A stretch of 64,000 nt of DNA from Cytophagaceae bacterium (GTDB lineage: Bacteria; Bacteroidota; Bacteroidia; Cytophagales; Spirosomataceae). Shown here piece by piece: positions 35,854-44,128 of the stretch (positions are counted from its first letter, which is position 1; every line of letters starts with the position of its first letter). The notes beneath the pieces are model-generated. The model searched no databases. It saw only the letters and a program-made list of their open reading frames with translations, and was not told where the DNA came from. The stretch spans positions 868,001-932,000 of the forward strand of contig JADKIR010000005.1 in NCBI GenBank assembly GCA_016722655.1. The letters are read 5' to 3'. Made by a program: the position numbers and the translations under genes.

Positions 35854-37728
35854 TTAGTCTTTTTTAGGTGCAGTTTGTTTTGGGGCAGAAATTTTATCCT
35901 TGTAAGATTTTGCTGCTGCCACAGTTGTATAATGAGTATTGATAATTTGGTTTTTGTAAGCCTCCCTTGAAACCTTTCCTTTTAAATATTGCTCAATTAA
36001 TAATCCTACAATTGGTGCTGAAGCAGTTCCACCATAACCGGCATTTTCAGTCACAACAGCAATAGCTATTTTGGGATTATAGCGTGGGGCTATCGCAATA
36101 AAAATGGAATGATCTTTACCCTTTTTATTTTGAGAAGTCCCTGTTTTCCCACAAACTTCAATTCCTTCAACCTGAGCCGATCTACCAGTACCATTATTAA
36201 CTACCAATAACATTCCTTTTAATATTTCTTCATAATGCCGTGGCTCAATTCCCGTCTTATGAGTTTCAATTTTAACTCCTTGAGCACTGGTTTTATTTAA
36301 ACCTAATGAATTTACAATATGAGGTGTAAGCCAATATCCCCTATTGGCGACAGTCGCTGCCAGGTTGGCCAGTTTTAAAACATTTACACCTAATTCTCCT
36401 TCACCAATACTAACAGAATAGAAATTTGAAAACTTCCACTGGTTTTTACCGTAAACTTTATCATAAAGCTTGGTATCAGGTACTTTTCCTTTGGTTTCTG
36501 AGGGGAGGTCAATACCTAGTTTTTGACCAAAACCAAACCTGCCTACATATTCTCCCCAAATTTCAAGCCCTACCCTTGCCTGTTTAAAAGGGTTTGTCTC
36601 GCTATTATTGGCAATGATTTTCCGGTAAACATTATAAAAATAAGGGTTACTGGATAGCTGTATAGCATTATATAAATTTGCCGCTTCAATGGGTCCACTA
36701 TGATATGGAAAAGCTGATGGACTACCAACAAACGAAGTTTTTGGATTTATCACACCCATCTGTAAACCAATGCTCGCCTGCACAAGTTTAAAAGTAGAGC
36801 CAGGTCTATAAAATGCCGAAATTGCCCTGTTGTTTAAAGGTCTGTCAGGGTTTCTGCTAAGTTTAGCATAATTTTTAGAAAATTCTTTACCTGATAATAA
36901 TCTGGGATCATAGGTTGGGTATGAACCCATCGCAATTATACCACCGGTTTTAGGATCAATCGCAACCACTGAGCCTACTTTATGGGAAAACAGGGTATCG
37001 GCCAACTGTTGTGTGGCCAAATCAATCGAAGTGTAAAGATTTTTTCCAATTACTGCTGTGGTATCATATCTTCCTTCAGCATACCGGCCTTTTTCTTCAC
37101 CTTTTACATTCATCACTGTAAATCTTATACCTCGTGTACCTCTTAACTCATTTTCATAGAACTTTTCAAGACCTGAAAGTCCGATATAATCACCTTTCCT
37201 GTAATAACTTTCCTCCTGCTCCTCGTACATTTTTTGTGGAATCTCACCAATATAACCCAGAGCATTAGCAAGTGTTCCACCAGGGTAGGTTCTAAAAAAC
37301 GACTGCTCAAACGAAAAACCGGGATACTGAATCATGGCATCAACAACACTGGCATAGTCTTCTTTAGTAAGTTGCCTAAGAAATACTGATGGCCGGTCTT
37401 TCGAAAATTCAGTTGCAACAGCAAGGGTACTATCAAAATACCCTTTTGTAATTTTAAATAAATTACAAAAACTCAAAGTATCCATGTTTTTGACTTTTTT
37501 GGGAGTCACATACATGTCATAAACTTCCTCATTTGCTACAATGAGTTTATCATTGCGGTCATAAACCTGCCCTCTTAAAGGAATACTGATTTGCCTGCGG
37601 GTAGAATTAGTAGCCCCCAATGACCGGTATTTAGGATCTAAAACCTGCAAATAAAAAAGTCGAAGTAAAAAAATTACTCCGATAGTATAAAAGAAAATAA
37701 GAATTGTTGGTTTCCGGTTCTCGAGCAT
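35854..37728 (-). CDS. mrdA: Penicillin-binding protein 2 (MrdA)
   Basis: Transpeptidase that cross-links peptidoglycan during cell elongation. One membrane helix lies near residues 8-28, followed by a PBP dimerisation domain. The transpeptidase domain shows the active-site serine in S311-T-F-K (RPGSTFKLVQ), the SxN motif SSN at 359-361, and K528-T-G-T. Length 624 is typical of PBP2. It is first in a two-gene unit with rodA; translation starts at the ATG at 37728. The C-terminus is a short lysine/alanine/proline-rich tail. Confidence 0.93.
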   Translation of the reverse strand: MLENRKPTILIFFYTIGVIFLLRLFYLQVLDPKYRSLGATNSTRRQISIPLRGQVYDRNDKLIVANEEVYDMYVTPKKVKNMDTLSFCNLFKITKGYFDSTLAVATEFSKDRPSVFLRQLTKEDYASVVDAMIQYPGFSFEQSFFRTYPGGTLANALGYIGEIPQKMYEEQEESYYRKGDYIGLSGLEKFYENELRGTRGIRFTVMNVKGEEKGRYAEGRYDTTAVIGKNLYTSIDLATQQLADTLFSHKVGSVVAIDPKTGGIIAMGSYPTYDPRLLSGKEFSKNYAKLSRNPDRPLNNRAISAFYRPGSTFKLVQASIGLQMGVINPKTSFVGSPSAFPYHSGPIEAANLYNAIQLSSNPYFYNVYRKIIANNSETNPFKQARVGLEIWGEYVGRFGFGQKLGIDLPSETKGKVPDTKLYDKVYGKNQWKFSNFYSVSIGEGELGVNVLKLANLAATVANRGYWLTPHIVNSLGLNKTSAQGVKIETHKTGIEPRHYEEILKGMLLVVNNGTGRSAQVEGIEVCGKTGTSQNKKGKDHSIFIAIAPRYNPKIAIAVVTENAGYGGTASAPIVGLLIEQYLKGKVSREAYKNQIINTHYTTVAAAKSYKDKISAPKQTAPKKD

Positions 37729-38113
37729 GAACTGATTCTTGACTTAAAATGCGATGCCAAATTTCCGAAATAAAAAACTGATAATTCAGTATGTTGGAAA
37801 AAATATTTTTTTAGACTTTTTTATAATTAAATTCTTTTCAAAAATATTCAATTTATTATGGATTAAATTCAAATATTACAAAATAAATTTCCAGAGCTTT
37901 TAGACAAAACTACTGATTTAAAAGACGTTAATGCAAGATATAATATTATTTAATTTAATTTCTTACTGTTTTTTTTCTCAAATTGTAAACCAAAATTTCT
38001 TTTTGCAAATAAATAAATTTCCTAAAAATATAAACCTAAAAAAGACGATTATATGAATTGTAAAAAAATAAAAAATGGTCAATAATATGTTATTTTTGTA
38101 AAAATTTTAATCG
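37729..38113. other. 385-base intergenic region between divergent mrdA and tsaE
   Basis: A very AT-rich gap separating mrdA (minus) and tsaE (plus), so it should hold promoters for both. On the plus strand TATTTTTG at 38091-38098 matches the -7 consensus, 16 bases before the tsaE start, but no TTTG sits at the right distance upstream. On the minus strand CAAAAATA at 37839-37846 is the complement of a -7 element, with CAAA 23 bases further out (37870-37873). No RNA gene, hairpin or reading frame of note was seen. Confidence 0.4.
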
Positions 38114-38527
38114 TTGGAAATATTAAAAAATATATCAGAAATTAAGATAGACGATGTAATAAACTCAATTTTAAAAATTGGTGAAGGAATCAAAGTTTGG
38201 ACACTAACCGGAAATCTTGGTTCAGGAAAGACCACTCTTACTAAAGCAATTTTATCAAAAATGGGAATAAGTGACCAGGTACAAAGTCCTACTTTTTCAT
38301 ATGTTAATATTTACGACCAAAAGATTTTTCATTTTGATTGTTACAGACTAAAAAGCCTTGAGGAAGCACTGGATTTTGGTATTGAAGAGTACCTGGATTC
38401 TGGTAAATTATGCTTAATTGAATGGCCCGAAGTGATAGAAGAACTCCTTCCAAAACCATATTTGAGCATCGAAATAGCATACAATCAAAACGATACCCGA
38501 AATTATACTTTAAACATTATTAAATAA
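38114..38527 (+). CDS. tsaE: tRNA threonylcarbamoyladenosine biosynthesis ATPase TsaE
   Basis: P-loop ATPase that works with TsaB and TsaD to make the t6A modification at position 37 of ANN-reading tRNAs. Walker A is GNLGSGKT (residues 33-40), followed by VQSPTFSYVN and the FHFDCYRL and CLIEWPEVI segments that define the family. Length 137 is normal. The frame begins with TTG at 38114; no ATG allows a full N-terminus. The stop runs into the alanine dehydrogenase gene with a 1-base overlap, a pairing common in Bacteroidota. Confidence 0.9.
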   Translation: MEILKNISEIKIDDVINSILKIGEGIKVWTLTGNLGSGKTTLTKAILSKMGISDQVQSPTFSYVNIYDQKIFHFDCYRLKSLEEALDFGIEEYLDSGKLCLIEWPEVIEELLPKPYLSIEIAYNQNDTRNYTLNIIK

Positions 38528-39744
38528 TGTCAAATGATACCCTAAAAGAACTTGCCCGCCAGAGTGCCCTTGAAACCAAGGAATCGCCTCTTGCAATTTT
38601 TAAGTCTTCAAAAAGGCTTAGTTTGGGTGTACCAAAAGAGCTTTCTGAACAAGAAAACAGGGTTCCTTTAACTCCGGATGCGGTAGGATTACTTGTTAAA
38701 AACAATCTCGAGGTTTCTGTTGAAACCGGGGCAGGTGAAAAAGCAAATTTCTCGGATATTGAATATTCAAATGCCGGTGCCAGAATCGTTTATAATCATA
38801 AAGAAATATTTGAAAATGATATTATTCTCAAAATTGACCCTTTGGTTAATGAGGAGTTTGATATTATTAAGCCTAATACAACACTGATATCTACACTTAA
38901 TCTTCCGTTTTTAAGCAAAGAATACTTTGAAAACCTCAACAAAAAGAAAATTACAGCCATAGCCTATGAATATATACAAGATAAAGTTGGGGAATTCCCG
39001 ATAATAAGGGCAATGAGCGAGATAGCCGGAAGTGCTGTAATATTGGTTGCCACAGAGTATCTCAGCAGTGTCAACAATGGTAAAGGGGTGATTTTAGGGG
39101 GAATAACCGGGGTTCCACCGACCAACGTTGTAATAATAGGTGCTGGTACTGTAGGTGAGTTTGCAGTGCGGTCAGCAATAGGTTTAGGGGCTAATATCAA
39201 AGTATTTGACCGACAATTGTATAGGCTTCACCGCCTGCAATATGCTGTAGGACGGAGGGTTTATACTTCAATTATTGACTCGGTAAGCTTAGGCCAGGCT
39301 TTGGCTGAGGCTGATGTTGTGATTGGAGCATTGAGAGGAGACAAAGGCATGGCTCCCCTGGTGGTATCAGAAGAAATGGTGGCAAATATGAAGCCTAATT
39401 CCGTAATTATCGATGTTGCGATTGACCATGGGGGGTGTTTTGAGACTTCAATTGTTACAAATCATAAAAGCCCGGTTTACAAAAAACATGGTGTTATTCA
39501 TTACTGCGTACCCAATATTGCATCCCGATTTGCTCATACAGCAAGTATGGCTTTGAGTAATATTTTTTCACCTGTATTATTAAAAACAGAAGGATTGGGA
39601 GGTGTTAATGAAATGATTTTTCAAAACCAATGGTTTATGAAAGGAGTGGTTTGCCACAAAGGCTCCGTCACTAATTTATATTTAGCGAAAAAATTTAATC
39701 TAAAATTCAAAGACCTGGGCCTTTTGATTTCAGCCCAGTTTTAA
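38527..39744 (+). CDS. ald: Alanine dehydrogenase
   Basis: NAD-dependent interconversion of alanine with pyruvate and ammonia. The N-terminal catalytic domain has LGVPKELSEQENRVPLTPDAV, with the substrate-binding residues, and FPIIRAMSEIAGSAV. The Rossmann loop reads VVIIGAGTVGEFAVRSAIGLGANIKVFD, given here as GAGTVGEFAVRSA. HYCVPNIASRFAHTAS near the C-terminus fits the AlaDH/PNT family. The protein is 405 residues, about 30 longer than the typical bacterial enzyme because of an N-terminal extension (about 1-30), as in other Bacteroidota members. Translation is probably coupled to tsaE. Confidence 0.88.
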   Translation: MSNDTLKELARQSALETKESPLAIFKSSKRLSLGVPKELSEQENRVPLTPDAVGLLVKNNLEVSVETGAGEKANFSDIEYSNAGARIVYNHKEIFENDIILKIDPLVNEEFDIIKPNTTLISTLNLPFLSKEYFENLNKKKITAIAYEYIQDKVGEFPIIRAMSEIAGSAVILVATEYLSSVNNGKGVILGGITGVPPTNVVIIGAGTVGEFAVRSAIGLGANIKVFDRQLYRLHRLQYAVGRRVYTSIIDSVSLGQALAEADVVIGALRGDKGMAPLVVSEEMVANMKPNSVIIDVAIDHGGCFETSIVTNHKSPVYKKHGVIHYCVPNIASRFAHTASMALSNIFSPVLLKTEGLGGVNEMIFQNQWFMKGVVCHKGSVTNLYLAKKFNLKFKDLGLLISAQF

Positions 39745-39755
39745 ATACAAAAAAG

Positions 39756-40160
39756 ATGATAAACCATAGTAACGAAAACACTTTAATGGATGATGCCAAC
39801 TCTCCGGAAATCAATCAAAAACTGATGGGTAAAGTGGCAAGTGATTTTGTGAAAGTATCTGATCACCTCAAAGAAGCTTCATACCAAATCAGAAAAAGAG
39901 AATATTCGAAATTTCCGATATTTATTGTTTCCACTGAAGAAATCGAACTGGGTGCATTGTTTTTTGACAAAACAGATTTCAAAACTGTATATTATTACAG
40001 GGCAAGTTTTTTAGAAGAATTTATCAACCGAAACATGATTGGGCAGGAATCTGATGAGTTATTTAAAGAAAACTATAAAGATCCTGATGAATATTGTTGC
40101 CTTTTTGTGGTGGATAGCGAATTTGCCGGGTTTATTTATTTGCCCTTCCCAAATGATTAA
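39756..40160 (+). CDS. Conserved-looking hypothetical protein, 134 residues
   Basis: Small soluble protein with no family that I recognise. The N-terminus is polar, followed by a mixed alpha/beta region (about 25-134) with KVASDFVKVSDHLKEASYQIRKR as a helix (given here only as its two ends KVASDFVK and YQIRKR) and strands around FPIFIVS and YCCLFVV. No signal peptide or membrane helix. It starts 11 bases after ald and is probably co-transcribed with it. Its last 4 bases overlap the convergent membrane protein gene. In Bacteroidota similar short genes are often next to ald, but function is unknown. Confidence 0.65.
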   Translation: MINHSNENTLMDDANSPEINQKLMGKVASDFVKVSDHLKEASYQIRKREYSKFPIFIVSTEEIELGALFFDKTDFKTVYYYRASFLEEFINRNMIGQESDELFKENYKDPDEYCCLFVVDSEFAGFIYLPFPND

Positions 40161-40867
40161 ATCTTGGAATACTTTAATTCCAAATGTTTTCTACCTTCAA
40201 CAAATCCAATAATAATCAATATTTTAGAAAGTAAAAAGGAAGACCTGATGAAGAGGTAATCCATGTAGAAATGACCTTGAAATAAGTAAATAGAGGACAA
40301 AACATCACTAATTATATTAATAACAATTCCCCAAAGTAAGAATTTTTTACCTGGATAAGCTGAACTAATTAAAATAGAAAAAACACCCAGAACAGCAAGC
40401 TGAAATACATATATTATCACCAGAAAAAAGAAAGAATCTGGCACGATTTCCATCAAAAAAAAGCCAAAAAAGAAAAAAGCGAAGATTAGATATGGCCAAC
40501 CTGACTTAAAAAAATCTTTGTTTCCAAAATTAAACACACCTTTTCGTTGACTTCTAACCAAACTTATATATATCTGATGCTCAATAAGGTAAAGAATTAA
40601 TGTAATTGAAATAAACAATTCCAAATGCGTAAAAGTGAAAGATATTTCACCTAAAAATGTAATAATTATCGAAACCAAAAGGAATTTATCAAAGTTTTTT
40701 TTTGGGAAAGGAGAACTCCGGTAATAATAAAAAAACAAACACGATGTAGGAAAAATCTTAAATGCAAGATTTAAGTTTTTATTCAAAAAATAGAATGATG
40801 CAATTTCAAAAATCGAAGCTAATATAAATAATCCTATTAATTTGTTCGCATTTTGGTATTTACTCAT
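40157..40867 (-). CDS. Multi-pass membrane protein of unknown function, second of a tandem pair
   Basis: A 236-residue protein with seven or eight hydrophobic helices and short loops. The C-terminal end RSSFLLSKILIIIGFVEGRKHLEL closely parallels the end of the upstream neighbour (CYFVSQILIIEGFTSSYKVL), and the sizes are almost equal, so the two look like tandem paralogues. Topology is reminiscent of the YhhN/lysoplasmalogenase type, but the motif evidence is not enough to name it. It overlaps the upstream gene by 4 bases (ATGA), indicating coupled translation. Confidence 0.55.
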   Translation of the reverse strand: MSKYQNANKLIGLFILASIFEIASFYFLNKNLNLAFKIFPTSCLFFYYYRSSPFPKKNFDKFLLVSIIITFLGEISFTFTHLELFISITLILYLIEHQIYISLVRSQRKGVFNFGNKDFFKSGWPYLIFAFFFFGFFLMEIVPDSFFFLVIIYVFQLAVLGVFSILISSAYPGKKFLLWGIVINIISDVLSSIYLFQGHFYMDYLFIRSSFLLSKILIIIGFVEGRKHLELKYSKI

Positions 40868-41571
40868 TTCAAAACTTTATAAGAAGAAGTGAAACCTTCA
40901 ATTATCAAAATCTGTGACACGAAATAGCAAGTAATACTTAAAGAAAATATGTAATCAATCGGGCTTTTAAAGTAAAAAAATACATAAAGAATATTTGAAA
41001 AAAACATAAGCATTACTCCTGCAATCAAAACATAAAAAGAGTAATTATTGACCGGTCTATACATACTAATGATAGTCAGAAGAAATATCAAGATGGCTGT
41101 TAAAAACATCAAAAAATATTGAAAGATATTCTCAACATCTAAAAATACAAAACCAGAAAGAAAGAAAATTACCACCGCTGGAATTACCACTTTCAAAATA
41201 TCAAGACCTTTGATTTGTGCCAAGCGGGAATCTTCAGACCTAAACTCAATTAAATATAAAAACTGTGTTATTAACATTAAGACCATTTGACTATTCATCT
41301 TGGTCTCGTAATTAATACTTATCCTGCTTATATAAATTAAATCTGAGAGATACAAAAACACAAGGGCCAAAAGAACATATGGCCTTATTTTCCTATTGAA
41401 AAGTTTTCGAAATAATAAATAATGAAATAATAAAACCGGTACGAAAATTATCAGAAATAAATCAAACTGCTCGATTTGGTTTTGATAATAAGAGCTTATT
41501 CCCCAAACCGAAAAACCGGTCAAAAGAATAACTGCAACTGTTTTAAGTATTTTATTTATCATACTAAACAA
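40864..41571 (-). CDS. Multi-pass membrane protein of unknown function, first of a tandem pair
   Basis: A 235-residue membrane protein with about eight hydrophobic segments, beginning with a helix at residues 8-25 (ILKTVAVILLTGFSVWGI). It ends with FVSQILIIEGFTSSYK, matching the end of the next protein. Charged residues sit mostly in short loops. The gene lies between the Gfo/Idh oxidoreductase (30 bases upstream, same strand) and its paralogue. No catalytic motif is obvious. The two may form a heterodimer, which is inference from the overlap and likeness. Confidence 0.55.
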   Translation of the reverse strand: MFSMINKILKTVAVILLTGFSVWGISSYYQNQIEQFDLFLIIFVPVLLFHYLLFRKLFNRKIRPYVLLALVFLYLSDLIYISRISINYETKMNSQMVLMLITQFLYLIEFRSEDSRLAQIKGLDILKVVIPAVVIFFLSGFVFLDVENIFQYFLMFLTAILIFLLTIISMYRPVNNYSFYVLIAGVMLMFFSNILYVFFYFKSPIDYIFSLSITCYFVSQILIIEGFTSSYKVLK

Positions 41572-41601
41572 TTCAATTTTAAAGAGTTTATATATACCCT
41601 T

Positions 41602-42897
41602 TTAAATCAATTTATCCTTGCCCGGTACGGGAATCGGATAAAAGCCATTTGAATCTGGCAATGATTTTGGAAGGTGATTCCAATCCAATTTTTCAGGAAA
41701 ATAGTTTACCTGAGAGTTAATCGCTTCGTCCCAGGTTACTTTTTGTCCACTGTATGTAGCCATTCTACCCATAATACTTGTCATAGTGGCTATTGCCCCG
41801 TTTTCAGCATCATTGATGGGCTTATCGTTGACAATGCAATCGAAAAGAACATCATGCTCAACCTGATAAGGGTTTTTATCGTCCTTATCACGGTGACGCC
41901 ATATAGAATTTCCTTTTAAGTCTAATATTTTTCCTTCAGTAGCCCTGCCGGCTGTTCCTATCAAATGCTCCGACACATTGGAAACTGTACCCGGCTGATG
42001 CCTGCACTGGCTATTGAGAACCATGCCGTCACCGTAGGTAAATTCTACATAATGATGATCGAAAATCTCACCATATTCTTTTCCTTTTCTCACTTCTCGA
42101 CCACCTAAGCCCACCGCTTCAACAGGGTGTCCACCTTTAAACCAATTAATTACATCAATGTTATGAATATGCTGTTCAGAAATATGATCCCCGCACAACC
42201 ATACAAAATAATACCAGTTTCTCATCTGATATTCCATTTCAGTCATTTGGGCCTCACGTTTTACTACCCAAACGCCGTCGTTGTTCCAATAACAACGAGC
42301 CGAAACAAGATCACCAATGACTTTCTGGTCAATTACTCTTTTGTAGGTTTCTAAATATGAAGTTTGATAATGCCTTTGCAGACCCACCACCACTTTAAGG
42401 TTCTTCTTTTTAGATTCTTCCGCTGCTTTTAAAACACGCCGGATTCCCGGTGCATCAGTGGCAACTGGTTTTTCCATAAAAACATGTTTTCCCTGAGCTA
42501 CGGCTTCCTCAAAATGCATAGGTCGGAAACCTGGAGGAGTGGTAAGAATAACCACATCAGCTAAGGCAATTGCTTTTTTATAGGCTTCGAAACCAACAAA
42601 TTGATTTTCTTTGGGTACCTTAAGGCGGGCTTTTACTCCCGGATTTTTATCAGAATTTAAAGAATTATAACAATTATCCAATCGATCCTGAAAAGCGTCA
42701 GCCATTGCTACTAAAACCACATTCTCTTTAACTGAAAGAGCTTGAAAAGCGGCCCCGGTACCTCTGCCTCCACACCCAATAAGTGCGATTTTAATTGGCT
42801 CTGTTCCAATAAAAAAAGCTGAATTTGACGCATTGGCTTTCAAAGCCACTGCAGAAGTAGCAATTGCTGAATTTCTTAAAAAGTTTCTCCTTTTCAT
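41602..42897 (-). CDS. Tat-exported Gfo/Idh/MocA family oxidoreductase
   Basis: NAD(P)-dependent sugar oxidoreductase of 431 residues. It begins with a twin-arginine-type signal (KRRNFLRNSAIATSAVAL). The Rossmann loop is IALIGCGGRGTGAAF (about residues 36-50), the conserved EKPVATDAP holds the family lysine, and HNIDVINWF follows. This secreted form is widespread in Bacteroidota, often near genes for sugar-acid or glycan breakdown. The substrate is unknown. It is followed on the same strand by the membrane protein pair and preceded, after a 219-base AT-rich gap, by the SUMF1-type gene. Confidence 0.88.
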   Translation of the reverse strand: MKRRNFLRNSAIATSAVALKANASNSAFFIGTEPIKIALIGCGGRGTGAAFQALSVKENVVLVAMADAFQDRLDNCYNSLNSDKNPGVKARLKVPKENQFVGFEAYKKAIALADVVILTTPPGFRPMHFEEAVAQGKHVFMEKPVATDAPGIRRVLKAAEESKKKNLKVVVGLQRHYQTSYLETYKRVIDQKVIGDLVSARCYWNNDGVWVVKREAQMTEMEYQMRNWYYFVWLCGDHISEQHIHNIDVINWFKGGHPVEAVGLGGREVRKGKEYGEIFDHHYVEFTYGDGMVLNSQCRHQPGTVSNVSEHLIGTAGRATEGKILDLKGNSIWRHRDKDDKNPYQVEHDVLFDCIVNDKPINDAENGAIATMTSIMGRMATYSGQKVTWDEAINSQVNYFPEKLDWNHLPKSLPDSNGFYPIPVPGKDKLI

Positions 42898-43116
42898 GAT
42901 TTAAGGTGGTTAGAATAATACTTTGCTAAATTTATTTGTTAAAAATTAAATATACAATGGTTAGAAAAAAAAATAAAATTTACTTTAAATAAATGACTTA
43001 GAAATTGAATAATGTAATACTTGTAAATTTAATCAAAAGACTAATAATACAATTATTTCTTACAATTTAAATTTAATATTTTTATAAAGATAATTTTATA
43101 CTAAATTTTTTACCTT

Positions 43117-44067
43117 TTAAATATCTTTAGGTGGCATTTCAAAATACTTTTCTATTTCTTCAGGCGAAGGTGTTTTTAAAGGTCTTACTATTCTGAACCC
43201 CAAAAACGGAGCATTGGTCATCCACCATTTGGATTTGGGAATCTGTGGGTCGATTTGTTTGAGTTTTGGGGTCGAATACCCCCTCGCTGAGCTCCTGAGT
43301 GCTTCGGGGTCGTCGTCCCACCCTCCACCTCGGATACTATGAGGGTAAAGATCTTTGGGTTGGAAATACGGGTCTATTGCTTTAGTTGGTATTTTTTGAT
43401 AAGCATCTGAAAAATATTGATCGGAAGTCCATTCCGAAACGTTACCATACATATCATATAGCCCCCATTGATTAGGTTTTTTCAGTCCTACTTTCTTATA
43501 TGTACCATCAGAATTATCAAAATACCAGGCATACTGTTCCAAATCTTTTGTTTCATTTCCAAAATAATAACTTGTATTACTACCTGCCCGGGCAGCATAT
43601 TCCCACTCTGCTTCCGTTGGTAGTCTGTAAAATATTCCTGTTGTTTGATATAACCATTTGCAATAGGCTCTGGCAGCATATTGTGTAATGTTACAAACCG
43701 GAAATCCGCCGTTTTTCCCTTGCCCAAACGACATCTCAACATAAGGCTTGGTAGGCCGGGAGATGGCATCTAGTTTTGTTTGACTGGTGGTTTCGAGTTC
43801 TCTGTTTTGAAAAATCAAATAAGTGTCCCAGGTAATTTCATATTTTGACATCCAAAATGGACTGATTTTTACCTCTTTCTGCGGACCTTCATCTTCTTTC
43901 CTTCCTGGTTCATTTTCCGGGCTGCCCATTAAAAATTCTCCGCCTGGTATTGGAAGCATTTCTATTTTCTCTTTGGTATTAATTATGGATTGAGAATAGG
44001 GTTCAAAAGGCTGATCCATAAAAAAACTAAATAATACAACCAAAAATATCAAAGAGGTCTTTTTCAT
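43117..44067 (-). CDS. Secreted SUMF1/formylglycine-generating-enzyme family protein
   Basis: A 316-residue protein with a signal peptide (about 1-26) and an FGE-sulfatase domain: PGGEFLMGSPENEPGRKEDEGPQ (given as GGEFLMGS), PFWMSKYEITWDTY, RLPTEAEWEYAARAG, GLYDMYGNVSEW and RGGGWDD are the conserved blocks. Members range from true sulfatase activators to domains that bind sugars or act in gliding (GldJ/GldK). No sulfatase gene is in the window, and I cannot place the copper-binding cysteines of a true FGE, so activator function is doubtful. Lies between the Gfo/Idh gene and the sugar dehydrogenase gene. Confidence 0.85.
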   Translation of the reverse strand: MKKTSLIFLVVLFSFFMDQPFEPYSQSIINTKEKIEMLPIPGGEFLMGSPENEPGRKEDEGPQKEVKISPFWMSKYEITWDTYLIFQNRELETTSQTKLDAISRPTKPYVEMSFGQGKNGGFPVCNITQYAARAYCKWLYQTTGIFYRLPTEAEWEYAARAGSNTSYYFGNETKDLEQYAWYFDNSDGTYKKVGLKKPNQWGLYDMYGNVSEWTSDQYFSDAYQKIPTKAIDPYFQPKDLYPHSIRGGGWDDDPEALRSSARGYSTPKLKQIDPQIPKSKWWMTNAPFLGFRIVRPLKTPSPEEIEKYFEMPPKDI

Positions 44068-44128
44068 GAGTATTAAAAATTAAAAAAAATACATCCTAAT
44101 TAGAAAAACGAATTACTATAATTGTGAT

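Noticed and set aside
40157..41571. Naming the paired membrane proteins YhhN/lysoplasmalogenase
   Set aside because: Helix count is similar, but the conserved acidic motifs of that family could not be placed with confidence.
43117..44067. True sulfatase-activating formylglycine-generating enzyme
   Set aside because: No sulfatase in the window and the active-site cysteines could not be identified; only the domain family is supported.
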